Assembly (NCBI GenBank): GCA_964568735.1
Contig: CAZMRF010000026.1
Location: forward strand, 1-60,460
Direction: 5' to 3'
Source of the DNA: CAZMRF01 sp964568735
GTDB lineage: Bacteria; Acidobacteriota; Polarisedimenticolia; JACPZX01
Length of the DNA stretch: 60,460 nucleotides
The notes beneath the pieces were generated by a model. The model was given only the letters and a program-made list of their open reading frames with translations, had not been told where the DNA came from and made no database searches. This document shows positions 45,654 through 55,066 of the stretch, in pieces. Numbering within the stretch: the first letter of the stretch is position 1; every line of letters starts with the position of its first letter. A program made the position numbers and the translations under genes.

Positions 45654-47042
45654 ATGCGTCACAGCGAATCCGGCCGTGTCCTGGCCCTGTTCATGCTCCT
45701 GATCGTGGTGGGGGGCCTCGTCGGCTTCCTCGCCCTGGCCGCGTTCCGTGCAGGGCCCGCGCCGGACATCGCGGCTGATCCCCCGAGCGGCTCGGTGGGG
45801 CGGAAGAAACCCGTCAACGTCACGTTGACGGAGCCCGTCCGCGGGCTCTCGGGCGTCCGCGCCGAGCTTGTCCAGGGGGATCGCGTCGAGAAGCTGGCGG
45901 AGAAGGCCTATGTCCCCCGGTCGTCCTGGTGGTTCTGGGGCTCAGGAACCGACCGCGACGCGCTGGCGCTCGAGATCGGCCGCGACTCGATCAAGGGGCT
46001 CAAGGCCGGGCCGGTGACGCTCCGGGTCACGGCCGATCGCGCGCCCGCGTGGCTCAGCCACCCCGAGCCGGAGGTCAGGGATTTCGTGTTCCAGGTCCGC
46101 CTGACCCCGCCGAGCCTGGGCGTGGCCTCCACGTTCCACTTCGTGAGACAGGGAGGCGCCGAGGCGGTCGTGTACCGCGTCGGCGAATCCAGCATGCGGG
46201 ACGGCGTGCAGGCTGGGGGGCGGTGGTTCCCGGGCTACCCCCTCCCCGGCGGCGGACCGCAGGATCGCTTCGCGCTCTTCGCGGTGCCGTACGACATGGC
46301 GGACCCGTCGAGCGTGAGGCTCCTGGCCGCCGACGACGCGGAGAACGAGGCCCAGGTCGCTTTCATCGACCAGTTCACCGCACGAAAACCGGTCGAAGCC
46401 ACGATCAACCTGTCCGACGCCTTTCTGGGCAAGGTCGTCCCGGCGATCATGTCGCAGACTCCTGAGATGGCGGACGCAGGAGGGCTCATCGAGAACTTCC
46501 TGTCGATCAACCGGGATCTCCGGAAGGCGAATGCGGCGGCGCTCGTCGAGCTGGCGTCGAAGTCGAGGCCGCAGTTCCTCTGGTCCAGGACGTTTCTTCC
46601 GATGTCCAACGCGAAGGTGATGGCGCCGTTCGCGGAGTACCGCAAGTATGTCTACCAGGGACGCACAGTGGACCACCAGGTCCACTTGGGCTTCGACCTG
46701 GCGGCGACGAGAGCGGTTCCGGTCCAGGCCTCCAACGACGGCGTGGTTGTGCTGGCAGGCTTCTTCGGGATCTACGGGAACACGGTCGTGGTGGACCACG
46801 GATACGGCCTCGAGAGCCTGTACGCGCACCTCTCTACCATCGACGTGAAACCGGGGCAGGAGGTGAAGCGAGGAGAAGCGCTCGGCCGGACCGGCGACAC
46901 GGGGCTCGCCGGCGGGGACCATCTCCACTTCTCGATCCTGCTCGCCGGTCAGCCGGTGAGTCCTGTTGAATGGTGGGACGGCCACTGGATCCGCGACCGG
47001 GTGGCACGAAAGCTCGGAGGCGCTCTCCCCTTCGAAGGCTAG
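45654..47042 (+). CDS. M23-family metallopeptidase, membrane anchored
   Basis: 462 residues with an N-terminal membrane anchor (about 8-30), a large beta-rich periplasmic region (about 35-320) and a C-terminal LytM/M23 domain with zinc ligands His344 and Asp348 (HLGFD) and His423/His425 (HLH). The intervening GNTVVVDHGYGLESLYAHLS is typical. Predicted peptidoglycan endopeptidase with intact active site. Of two nearby ATGs, 45654 has GGGAG at 7-base spacing. Confidence 0.92.
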   Translation: MRHSESGRVLALFMLLIVVGGLVGFLALAAFRAGPAPDIAADPPSGSVGRKKPVNVTLTEPVRGLSGVRAELVQGDRVEKLAEKAYVPRSSWWFWGSGTDRDALALEIGRDSIKGLKAGPVTLRVTADRAPAWLSHPEPEVRDFVFQVRLTPPSLGVASTFHFVRQGGAEAVVYRVGESSMRDGVQAGGRWFPGYPLPGGGPQDRFALFAVPYDMADPSSVRLLAADDAENEAQVAFIDQFTARKPVEATINLSDAFLGKVVPAIMSQTPEMADAGGLIENFLSINRDLRKANAAALVELASKSRPQFLWSRTFLPMSNAKVMAPFAEYRKYVYQGRTVDHQVHLGFDLAATRAVPVQASNDGVVVLAGFFGIYGNTVVVDHGYGLESLYAHLSTIDVKPGQEVKRGEALGRTGDTGLAGGDHLHFSILLAGQPVSPVEWWDGHWIRDRVARKLGGALPFEG

Positions 47043-47073
47043 CCCGCTCCGGTCAGCTTCTCGAGGCAGCGGC

Positions 47074-48033
47074 TCAGGCGACTCTGATGACGACCTTCCC
47101 TCGAGCATCGCCCGTTCCGACGTATCGGAGGGCGTCCGCGACCTCGCTCAACGGATACTGCCGATCGATCACGGGAGAGAGCTTTCCGGCTTCGACGAGT
47201 TCCTTGAGGACGACGAGGTCCTCATGCCGCATCCTGGCCAGGAACGACGCGATTCTGTGGCTCCCGGTGCGTGAGAGCATCTGCGCCTTGAGCAGGCGCG
47301 ATACGATCGCCCAGAGCCCTTTGGACGCTCCCGCGATGACGATTCTCCCGCCCGGGGCCAGGGCGCGCCGGCAATCGGTCAATGAACGGTTCGCGCCGAT
47401 GTCGAGCAGGACGTCGTAGCGCTGCCCGCCCCTGGTGAAATCCTCCTTCGTGTAATCGACGAGGTCGTTCGCGCCGAGCGAACGGAGGAGGTCCATGTTC
47501 CTCGTGCAGCTCACGGCGGTGACGTGCGCTCCGAGCGACCTGGCGATCTGGACGGCGAAGGTGCCCACGCCGCCACCTGCCCCGTAGATGAGCACCCTCT
47601 GCCCCGGCCGGACCTGCCCCTCGTCCCGCAGACCCTGCAAGGCCGAAACGCCGGCCACAGGGATGGCCGCCGCCTGCTCGAAGGTCAGATTCCGGGGCTT
47701 CGGCGCGAGACGGCTTTCGGAGCTGGCCACGTACTCGGCGAAGGACCCGATCCCCGTTCCGAACACCTCATCGCCGGGCTTGAGTCGCGCGACGTCCTTG
47801 CCCACGGCCTCGACATGTCCGGCCACGTCGAAGCCCCGAACCCTGCTCAGGGGACTGCGCAGAAGCATGCTGATCAGGTGGGGCAGCCTTCCCATGAGGT
47901 GCCAGTCGGCGGCGTTGACTGCGGCTGCGCTGACCCTCACGAGCACACCGTCGTCGCCGATGCCCGGCTTCTCGATCTCCCGGAGCTTGAGGACGTCAGG
48001 TGAGCCGTATCCATCCTGGACGATGGCCTTCAT
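47074..48033 (-). CDS. NAD(P)-dependent quinone-oxidoreductase-type dehydrogenase (MDR family)
   Basis: 319 residues. A GroES-like N-terminal half (GFDVAGHVEAVGKDVARLKPGDEVFG) and a Rossmann half with GAGGGVGTFAVQIARSLGAHVT. The catalytic-zinc Cys/His set of alcohol dehydrogenases is absent, so it is a zinc-less quinone/enoyl reductase type. It lies just downstream of the ketosynthase cassette on the same strand with a 93-base gap, so it may supply a reductive step, but it could equally be separate. Confidence 0.9.
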   Translation of the reverse strand: MKAIVQDGYGSPDVLKLREIEKPGIGDDGVLVRVSAAAVNAADWHLMGRLPHLISMLLRSPLSRVRGFDVAGHVEAVGKDVARLKPGDEVFGTGIGSFAEYVASSESRLAPKPRNLTFEQAAAIPVAGVSALQGLRDEGQVRPGQRVLIYGAGGGVGTFAVQIARSLGAHVTAVSCTRNMDLLRSLGANDLVDYTKEDFTRGGQRYDVLLDIGANRSLTDCRRALAPGGRIVIAGASKGLWAIVSRLLKAQMLSRTGSHRIASFLARMRHEDLVVLKELVEAGKLSPVIDRQYPLSEVADALRYVGTGDARGKVVIRVA

Positions 48034-48126
48034 CTTGATTTGCCCCCCTGCGCTGGTATGGCCATCATCGGACCGACCAGCACTCCTCGGACGTTACTGC
48101 GCACCTCGGACGCCTCATGCGCGCGC

Positions 48127-48483
48127 TCAGGAGCCCAGCGGCGGAACGCTTCCCAGCTTCGACAGCTTGCGTTGTCGTAACCAGACATAGATCAACAGAC
48201 CAACCGTGGGCATCACCGGAAAGGTGGGAAAGATGTACCAGTACCGCAAATGGTGCTTCTTCGCGTCTTGATGAATGAAGATCGTCAGGATGCCCAGGAC
48301 CCACGCGAAGTCGTAGAGCGTCGTTTGCATGATGGGCTGAGTCACATAGAGCGCGAATCCCACGGTACTCCACCCCGACCAGCGCCCCCAGTTCAGGACG
48401 ACGACCGATGCGATGAAGAGCGGCAGGAGCCAGGGGGCATGCAGGTGCGCCCTTTCGGCGATGCTCTCTAGCTGTCGTCTCAT
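48127..48483 (-). CDS. Small polytopic membrane protein
   Basis: 118 residues with about three hydrophobic helices (about 18-35, 50-70, 88-108) and a basic C-terminus. Its start overlaps the stop of the HExxH gene (ATGA), so it is translated in the cassette. No family recognised. Confidence 0.65.
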   Translation of the reverse strand: MRRQLESIAERAHLHAPWLLPLFIASVVVLNWGRWSGWSTVGFALYVTQPIMQTTLYDFAWVLGILTIFIHQDAKKHHLRYWYIFPTFPVMPTVGLLIYVWLRQRKLSKLGSVPPLGS

Positions 48484-49340
48484 GCTGAGCTCCCGGCGCT
48501 CCGACGAGATTGCGCGGCCAGTCGACACAAATGCGTGTGGGCGTACTCGTGAACCACGGCATGCATGTACAGCGCACGAGGCACGTCGCGGCGGATCTCC
48601 AGCCAGCCAAGCGACTGCTGCCCGCCCCAGGCGCGAAACAGGTCATCGCCGGTAATGTCGGCAAGGTGGGCCAGCAAGGGCTCATCGAGCTGAAATGAAT
48701 TCACGGCCTGCTCGTAGACATCCTCGGAGGTCAAGAGCGCGAAGGGGATGTTCATGAAGTAGAGCGCGGTGCCAAGATCGAGATTGACGAGTCGAAAGCT
48801 CTCGTCGGGCCTGATGTCGGGCACGTCCAGCATCGCAAAATCGGGAGACGCGCGCCTCTCGCACCTGAATCTTCCCGACGCGCGCAGCCTCTCGCCTGCG
48901 TCGATGATCAACCGGTACATGTTGACATCGTGACGGATGACGGCATGCCCCATCAGTCCGGCGAACGTCGTCGGCATCAGGTCGGGCTCTGGGATGTCCC
49001 TGAAGCCGCTGTTGCGGGCGACGAACCGGAGCAGCAGGGTCTCGACGATGAAGTGGCGCAGCAGCAGCTCGCCCCCTTCGCGCGAGACACAGCGACGCAG
49101 GAACCAGACGCTGAGACGGTCCAGCGCATCGTGCGAGGAGAACTGAAAGGGCAGCAGCCGTTTCAGCGTCACGATCGCCCAGACCGCCGCCGCCGAGATG
49201 AGGCGCGCGCCCGGGCGTACGTAGCGCCGCGTCCAGCGCTGCAAGTCCGTCTGGAGCAGCTCGGCCGCGCGTTCCGATAGCGGCGTCGCGGGATCGGCGC
49301 GCAAGGCGCGAAAATGCAGCGGCAGCTCGCGCGGCGGCAT
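48480..49340 (-). CDS. Conserved protein with C-terminal HExxH motif, function unknown
   Basis: 286 residues, mostly helical, no signal peptide. Near the C-terminus it carries VVHEYAHTHLC (HEYAH at 264-268), which fits a zinc-binding HExxH, although the sequence around it is not one of the peptidase families I can name. A second His/Asp-rich patch, GHAVIRHDVNMYRLIIDAGE, lies near 131-150. Its ATG follows directly on the TAG of the ketosynthase-diiron gene with no gap, so the two are tightly coupled and probably act together. Confidence 0.75.
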   Translation of the reverse strand: MPPRELPLHFRALRADPATPLSERAAELLQTDLQRWTRRYVRPGARLISAAAVWAIVTLKRLLPFQFSSHDALDRLSVWFLRRCVSREGGELLLRHFIVETLLLRFVARNSGFRDIPEPDLMPTTFAGLMGHAVIRHDVNMYRLIIDAGERLRASGRFRCERRASPDFAMLDVPDIRPDESFRLVNLDLGTALYFMNIPFALLTSEDVYEQAVNSFQLDEPLLAHLADITGDDLFRAWGGQQSLGWLEIRRDVPRALYMHAVVHEYAHTHLCRLAAQSRRSAGSSA

Positions 49341-51464
49341 CTAGAAGCTGTCCAGCTCTTCTAGCTGCAGCGCATATAGACGCGCCACGACCCTGGCCGT
49401 CTTGACGATGCGGCTGGCGACCTCCTCGTTCAGGATGCCGGAGGTCAGGACGGCGCGCAGCCGGTCGAAGTGGTTGTCGTCGTTCTGCCCGTGATAGACG
49501 AGGAAGCTGACCTCCTGGCTCGTCAGATGGAGCTGCTTCTTGATCTCCTCGGCCCACTGCCCTGCCTTGTGCCTGCCCAGTCCTTCGATGACGAACATGG
49601 CACCCAGGAGGTCGAGGGGATCGGGCTGGCTCGCACGATGGAACATGAAGGCCGAGAGCGCCTCGGACCCGATGTTCTTGGGCGTGTTGACGATCTCGTC
49701 GAGAGAGCCTCCGACGGCACAGTAGTCCCGCTCGAGCATCTGGAAGTCACGGTGCTCATCAGCGGCATGGGAAATGAACATCGAACGCACGGGGAACAAC
49801 TCGACGGAGACGTTCGATGCGGCGCGCGCAATCCACCGAGCCCCCTCCACGACCTGCTGCCGCAGGTTGCGAAGAAGCATCTTGTAGTCCTTGACGGTCA
49901 CCTGGCCCGCCTCGAGGCGGCGGATGATGGGCGTGGCGCGCAGCATGCGCTCGAAGTCTGCCCATACGATGCCCAGGTCCAGGACGATCCGGCGCACCAT
50001 GAGGTCGTCACCGGGCTCGAAGCCCTCACCCAGGGGCGAATTCGCTGCGGCCTCGGCGATCTCGGCGCCGGTGCGCGCCACAGGCTGCAAGCCGCTGATC
50101 TCTCCGCCCCGCCAGGGTGTCGAGGGTCTTCCCGCGTCCGTACCGGTATCCATCGAGAACCTCGCTTCAGGCTCTGCATCCGGTCCGACGCACGTCAGCA
50201 AGGCGAAGGACACGGTGAATCGCCCGGATTCCGGGACCATGAGCAGTACCTTCTCGCCCGGCTCGAAGCGAGCACTGTTCAGCGCCTCCTCGAGCATGAT
50301 GAAGATGCTGGCGGCTCCGGTGTTCCCCTTGGTGTAGAGATTCGTGAACCACTTCTCTTCGGGAATGCTGAGGTTCGCCTTGTCGAGGAGCTTGACGATT
50401 TCACCCTTGAAGAAGTGCGAGCTGTAGTGACAGAGGATGTGGTTGATTTCCTCCGGGACGATCCGCCCCCGCTGAATGAGCCTCAGGTACTCCTCGACGC
50501 TCAGCTTGACGATCTGCGGCAGCAGCTCGGTATCCTGGCGAATGCGCATCTGCTCGGCCTTGTCGGCTTCGGAGATCGTCGCCAGGTCGAGCCAGGTGTT
50601 TCCGGCACGGGGAGCGTTCTTGTGCGCCATGCCCGTGTACATGCATGTTTCGTATTCGTTGGCATGGGACTTCAGCTCGACCCATTCGATGCGCAGAGAC
50701 GGCTTCTCGCTGTGCGGCTTGCCTTCGAGGACGACGCTTCCGGCGCCATCGGACAGCATCCAGCGCAGGAAGTCGGCGTCGAAGTCCCGGTAGGAGCCAC
50801 GCAGCTCATCGAGGCGCCGATCCTCGAGAGGGCCGTCGCTCTCGCGCCTGAACCTCGTCCCCTTGAGGCTGCGGCTCACGAGCTCGGAGCCCACGACCAC
50901 GGCGTTTTCCCTCTGCCGCGTGGCCACAGCGCGATAGGCGCTCGACAGCGCGGCCATCGAAGAGCAGCAGACGCCGCCTGCGCTCAGGATTTCCATCGGG
51001 CGTCCGCCGAGGCGGCCGTGGACCATGGACGCGAAGCCCGGGATCGGCACATCACCTTGCGTGGTACCCGCAGCGAGCATCTCGACGTCATCGAGGGCGA
51101 GCTCGCTATGGGCCAGGGCCGCATGAATCGCCTTGACGGCGAGCTCTTCGTTCAGCTCGGTGGTCCGCCCGTTCTCGTCGAGCGCATAGTGACGCGTCTT
51201 GATCCCGTTCGACCCGAGAATTCGCTTCTTCAGGCGACTGGGCTTGCCGTCGACGAGACCCAGGATGCTCTCGATGCGGTCGTTGTCGACTGGCTCGCCC
51301 GGCAGGTAGGCCCCGGCGGCCGTGATGTACACATCCCGCACGGGGCGCTGCTCGCGCCGCATGCGTGTCTCTCGCCCTGGAGGCGAGGCTTGATTCACGC
51401 GAGCGTCCATGGGCGGATTCCGGTGGCTCCGATGAGGGAATGTACGGGCGGAAGCGTCATGCAT
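49341..51464 (-). CDS. Fusion: KAS III-type ketosynthase + heme-oxygenase-like diiron enzyme
   Basis: 707 residues in two domains. Residues 43-425 are a thiolase-fold ketosynthase III with the triad Cys167 (GVCCSSM), His346 (CHYSSH) and Asn381 (KGNTGAAS). Residues 480-705 are a heme-oxygenase-like iron enzyme: candidate ligands are the His566/Glu570/His571 cluster (ISHAADEHRDF), Glu627 (FVIEGLG) and His658-x3-Asp662-x2-His665 (YHGQNDDNHF), the pattern used by UndA, SznF and CADD-type oxidases. KAS III enzymes condense or transfer acyl groups; the diiron domain would oxidise, decarboxylate or cleave the product. The first 35 residues are not conserved, so the true start may be the ATG at residue 35. 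It starts 5 bases after a DUF4386 gene. Confidence 0.88.
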   Translation of the reverse strand: MHDASARTFPHRSHRNPPMDARVNQASPPGRETRMRREQRPVRDVYITAAGAYLPGEPVDNDRIESILGLVDGKPSRLKKRILGSNGIKTRHYALDENGRTTELNEELAVKAIHAALAHSELALDDVEMLAAGTTQGDVPIPGFASMVHGRLGGRPMEILSAGGVCCSSMAALSSAYRAVATRQRENAVVVGSELVSRSLKGTRFRRESDGPLEDRRLDELRGSYRDFDADFLRWMLSDGAGSVVLEGKPHSEKPSLRIEWVELKSHANEYETCMYTGMAHKNAPRAGNTWLDLATISEADKAEQMRIRQDTELLPQIVKLSVEEYLRLIQRGRIVPEEINHILCHYSSHFFKGEIVKLLDKANLSIPEEKWFTNLYTKGNTGAASIFIMLEEALNSARFEPGEKVLLMVPESGRFTVSFALLTCVGPDAEPEARFSMDTGTDAGRPSTPWRGGEISGLQPVARTGAEIAEAAANSPLGEGFEPGDDLMVRRIVLDLGIVWADFERMLRATPIIRRLEAGQVTVKDYKMLLRNLRQQVVEGARWIARAASNVSVELFPVRSMFISHAADEHRDFQMLERDYCAVGGSLDEIVNTPKNIGSEALSAFMFHRASQPDPLDLLGAMFVIEGLGRHKAGQWAEEIKKQLHLTSQEVSFLVYHGQNDDNHFDRLRAVLTSGILNEEVASRIVKTARVVARLYALQLEELDSF

Positions 51465-51469
51465 ATGCC

Positions 51470-52228
51470 CTACGCGCCGGCATGGCCGTGCCTCTGTAGA
51501 GGAACCGGGCCACCGGCATGCGACCTGTCGGGCGCCGGGCCATGCGCCTGCTCCCCGAGCGGGAGCTGCCGTTCATCGAACCCCTTGACCATCAGCCACA
51601 CGGCCAGAGCTACGTAGGCCGGAGCCAGCGGCATGGCCAGCACCGTGATGGGGGGATAGCCCAGAAGGCCTCGCATCGTGACCCCCGTGATCTGGAGCAG
51701 GCTCCCCACGAGCCCGAACGCCGCCAGCGCGCGCGGAACCAGCCTGAAGCGGTAGAGCAGACCGTAGAGCAGGAAGATCCAGCTACCCACGACGAGAAGG
51801 TATGAGTAATGCGCCCACTTCCGCGCCGAGCCGACCACCACGGCCAGCGTCTCGTAGAGCTCCGTCTTCGCCACGCCTGCCTTTGCGTACTCCTGGCTCA
51901 ACGACAGCATCGACAGCAGAGCTCCATTGTCGACAGCCTGAAGCGCGAACCCGGCCACGCCAAGCGACAGGAGCCACAGGGCCATTGTGGCGCTGTACGG
52001 GCGAAAGGTCGGCATACCCGTGATGGCGATACCGACCGCAACGGCGCTCCCCGCGAAGAGGAGCAGCACGGCAGTGCGAACCAAGGCTGGACTCCTCGCC
52101 GCGTTCGCCAGCAGACCCGCGGATCCTCTGACCAGATCCAGCAGAATGAACGGAACCATAAGTCCAGAAGCTAGATGGACGAGTAACAGTGCGCCGACGG
52201 TCCGGCCGGGGTTCCTCGCCGATCTCAT
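51470..52228 (-). CDS. DUF4386 membrane protein, second of a pair
   Basis: 252 residues, six to seven hydrophobic helices, starting RNPGRTVGALLLVHLASGLMV as in DUF4386 proteins. Its start overlaps the stop of the other DUF4386 gene by four bases. The last 35 residues are polar and low complexity. Function of the family unknown. Confidence 0.75.
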   Translation of the reverse strand: MRSARNPGRTVGALLLVHLASGLMVPFILLDLVRGSAGLLANAARSPALVRTAVLLLFAGSAVAVGIAITGMPTFRPYSATMALWLLSLGVAGFALQAVDNGALLSMLSLSQEYAKAGVAKTELYETLAVVVGSARKWAHYSYLLVVGSWIFLLYGLLYRFRLVPRALAAFGLVGSLLQITGVTMRGLLGYPPITVLAMPLAPAYVALAVWLMVKGFDERQLPLGEQAHGPAPDRSHAGGPVPLQRHGHAGA

Positions 52229-52821
52229 TGCGCCCTCCCGGCAAGGCTGGCCTTCTCCTTCCATCGGTCGACGTTCACGCCGGCGACGAGGAGCCACAGC
52301 GACAGCGACACCTCGCCAAGAATGCCCGCGCCCATCAGGTAGGGGGACAACGATCCTCCCAGCCACGGCGTCAGCACACGCACCCAACTGAGCGTCAGCC
52401 ACCCCAGCCCGGCGAGGACCATGAGCGCACCTACGATTCTCGGCAGGAAGCTCGATCGGATGATCAGATACCCGACCAGGAAGCAGTGGAGCCCGAAGCA
52501 CGCGGTACTGAGGCTTGCGGCCTCGGTGGGCAACCCGAGGAACATGATGGCCAGGCCGTTCGCGCATCCCAGGAAGCTCGAGAGCGCGGCGACCAGGGAG
52601 AGCCTGGTGCTCACGGGCTTCAACAGCTCGTAGACGAGAAGCGTCGAGGCGGCATAGAACACGGTCGCCGCGGAGTTGGCTGCGAGCCCGATGGGCAGGC
52701 CGCGGGCAATGAGGGCGAGCGTGCCCGTCAGAGCCGTCATCAACCAGAGGAGACCGGCCATTCTGGCTTTGAAATCCGGTGACGCGTCGAATCCGCGTTC
52801 CATCATGACTGCCGTGCTCAT
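52225..52821 (-). CDS. DUF4386 membrane protein, first of a pair
   Basis: 198 residues, about six hydrophobic helices; start MSTAVMMERG behind AAGGAG. It contains FYAASTLLVYELLKPVS and CFGLHCFLVGYLIIRSSFLPR, the most conserved part of DUF4386. Paired with the next gene by ATGA overlap. 46 bases after the ABC permease, so probably in the same operon. Confidence 0.78.
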   Translation of the reverse strand: MSTAVMMERGFDASPDFKARMAGLLWLMTALTGTLALIARGLPIGLAANSAATVFYAASTLLVYELLKPVSTRLSLVAALSSFLGCANGLAIMFLGLPTEAASLSTACFGLHCFLVGYLIIRSSFLPRIVGALMVLAGLGWLTLSWVRVLTPWLGGSLSPYLMGAGILGEVSLSLWLLVAGVNVDRWKEKASLAGRAQ

Positions 52822-52867
52822 GTTCCGTACTCCTTGTGTAGATCATTCAGTCGGGCGTTCATGCGAA

Positions 52868-53797
52868 TCAGATGGGCTCCCGATCCCGGCGCATCCGTGT
52901 CGCCATTAAGAGAAAGCCCGCGGTGACCCCCAGTCCGAGCCACAGGCCCGGTGTGGCCAGGAATCCGGCCGGATCGAGCTGCGTGAGCCGATCGGCGTTC
53001 CCATGCCGCACCTCCGGGGCGAAGGCCTCCGTCATGGCGCCGGTCACGCGGTACAGCATCAGGGCGCCGAAGTGCGAGGAGCCGAAAGCGATTTTCTCGA
53101 GCAGGCCGATCGCGAGCGGAGGAAGCACCGCCCAGAGCACAGGCGTGCGCCGCGCCCAGGAGGAAATCAGCAGCAACCAGCCATAGATGGGCGCGAACCA
53201 GAGCACGTGCACCGTCAGGCCGAAGGCCATGATGAACAGGCCCTCGAAGAACCGCACCTCAGCCCACACGCTTGCCGCGCTCACGCCGATACCCCGCATG
53301 AGCATGGGGCCCATCACGAGGAGGCTGAACTGCGTGACCACGCTGAGGACGTACCCGATCAGCGGCAGCACCGCGAGTGGAATGCAGGCCTTGGAGAGCA
53401 CGGTCGTGAGATCCGACACCGGCAGCGACTTCCAGAATAGGATGCTGCGATCGCGGCGCTCGCCGTACAGCGCGTCGAGCGCGTAGAAAACGCCGACGAG
53501 CAACGCGGCCAGCATGATCGGAGCCGGAGCCACCTTGAAGGGCTTCAGCAACGCAGCGTCGGGGATCGCCTGCTCGATCGATGGAAGCGCCTGCAGCCTG
53601 TGCACCTGAATGAACACGCTGATCAAGGAGGAGAACAGGACGACGGCGGCAACGACGAGCGGCGCGATGTAGATCGAGCGGCTCTCCCACAGCTCGCGCC
53701 GCACGGACCAGTACAGGGGCCGCGTAGGCATGACGGTGGGCGGCGTTTCATGGATGTCGACTCCTGTCCCGCGCATGGCGTTCGATAGAGTGCTCAC
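52868..53797 (-). CDS. ABC-2-type permease
   Basis: 309 residues, six hydrophobic helices with a long first loop. The segment GVFYALDALYGERRDRSILFWKSLPVSD is characteristic of ABC-2 permeases that pair with YtrB-like ATPases. ATGA overlap with the ATPase gene. Together with the ATPase and GntR regulator it forms an export or self-protection module. Confidence 0.88.
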   Translation of the reverse strand: MSTLSNAMRGTGVDIHETPPTVMPTRPLYWSVRRELWESRSIYIAPLVVAAVVLFSSLISVFIQVHRLQALPSIEQAIPDAALLKPFKVAPAPIMLAALLVGVFYALDALYGERRDRSILFWKSLPVSDLTTVLSKACIPLAVLPLIGYVLSVVTQFSLLVMGPMLMRGIGVSAASVWAEVRFFEGLFIMAFGLTVHVLWFAPIYGWLLLISSWARRTPVLWAVLPPLAIGLLEKIAFGSSHFGALMLYRVTGAMTEAFAPEVRHGNADRLTQLDPAGFLATPGLWLGLGVTAGFLLMATRMRRDREPI

Positions 53798-54669
53798 GTG
53801 GTCGCTCCTTGTGCCTTGCCGGCCTGCTTGCCCATCACGGCAACGAAGAGGTCGGCGATGCTGGGCGTGCGCACCTCACCCAGCGCGGCGAGCTGGTGAC
53901 GATCGGCATGATCGAAGAGCAGGATGCTGCGGCCGAACACCTGGCGCTCGTGAATGGCCCCGAGCGCCCGCGCCGCAGCGAGCTGGTCGGGATGCACCAT
54001 CACTTCGAGGTAGCGGGAAGTGAACTCCTCCATGGTGCACTCGAGCACGATGCGGCCGCGGTTGATGAACATGACGTCGGTGAGGACGTCCTGGATCTCT
54101 TCCACTTGATGGGTCGTCACGACGATGGTGCGCTTGTGATCGAAGTAGTCGTTCAGGAGCGAGTCGTAGAACTGCTTGCGATACAGGATGTCGAGGCCCA
54201 GCGTCGGCTCGTCCAGCACCAGCAGTTGCGCGTCGATGGCCATGACCAGGGCCAGGTGGAGCTGGGTCACCATCCCCTTCGACAGCTCCCGGACCTTGCT
54301 GGTGCGCTTGATGTCGGTCTTCGCCAGAAAGCCCTCCGCCTTTGCGCGATCGAATCTCGAATGCACGCCGGCTACGTAGTCGAGCGCCTGGGAAACACGC
54401 ATCCAGCGCGGAAGCACGGCGACGTCGGCGATGAAGCAGACGTCGCGCATGAGCCGGGCGCGCTCGGTCCACGGGTCGCGTCCGAGCACCCTCAGCTCTC
54501 CCTGATACGACGTCAGGCCGAGGATGGAGTTGAGCGCGGTGGTCTTGCCTGCGCCGTTGGGGCCGATGAGCCCGAGGATTCGCCCCTCTTCGACGCGCAG
54601 GTTGACGCCGTCGAGCGCGATCGTCGTGCGGAATGCCTTTCGCAGGCCGCGTGCCTCTATGCATGGCAT
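53794..54669 (-). CDS. ABC-2 transporter ATPase (YtrB-like)
   Basis: 291 residues. Walker A LIGPNGAGKTTALN, signature RELSKGMVTQLHLALVMA (LSKGM variant), Walker B LLVLDEPTLGLD and switch VVTTHQ. The LSKG signature and the DEPTLGLD form are typical of the YtrB/CcmA branch. The ATG at 54669 lies 4 bases after the GntR stop; the longer in-frame start overlaps the regulator. Confidence 0.92.
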   Translation of the reverse strand: MPCIEARGLRKAFRTTIALDGVNLRVEEGRILGLIGPNGAGKTTALNSILGLTSYQGELRVLGRDPWTERARLMRDVCFIADVAVLPRWMRVSQALDYVAGVHSRFDRAKAEGFLAKTDIKRTSKVRELSKGMVTQLHLALVMAIDAQLLVLDEPTLGLDILYRKQFYDSLLNDYFDHKRTIVVTTHQVEEIQDVLTDVMFINRGRIVLECTMEEFTSRYLEVMVHPDQLAAARALGAIHERQVFGRSILLFDHADRHQLAALGEVRTPSIADLFVAVMGKQAGKAQGATT

Positions 54670-54673
54670 GGCT

Positions 54674-55066
54674 TCAGCGCTCCTCCTTTCGGTGCTTCGA
54701 CGACGGTGGACGGGTTGCGGCCGCATCGAGCAGCTCCTGCGCCGTCAATCCGAGCCGCTGAATGGTGGCGTGAACCCGGGGCCATTGCTCAACAAGGAAC
54801 CGCTGTCTCTCGGCCTGAAGTAGCAGATCGCGCGCTCCCTCCTTGATGAACATTCCGAGACCTCGCTTCTTCTCGACGAGCTGCTCGTCTACCAGTTGTT
54901 GATAGCCCTTCATGACCGTGAGCGGATTGACCCGATGTTCGGCCGCGACATTGCGCACGGACGGCAGCGGGTCGCCCTCCTTCAGCACGCCGTCGAGTAT
55001 CATCGCGACGACGCGATCGCGAAGCTGGCGGTAAATCGGCTGACTGTCGTTCCACTCACGATCCAT
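54674..55066 (-). CDS. GntR-family regulator, YtrA subfamily
   Basis: 130 residues: a winged HTH (about 8-75; PIYRQLRDRVVAMIL, PLPSVRNVAAEHRVNPLTVMKGYQQL) and a short helical tail, the YtrA type with no ligand-binding domain. YtrA proteins repress the ABC operon they belong to and respond to envelope or antibiotic stress. First gene of the minus-strand cassette. Confidence 0.93.
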   Translation of the reverse strand: MDREWNDSQPIYRQLRDRVVAMILDGVLKEGDPLPSVRNVAAEHRVNPLTVMKGYQQLVDEQLVEKKRGLGMFIKEGARDLLLQAERQRFLVEQWPRVHATIQRLGLTAQELLDAAATRPPSSKHRKEER

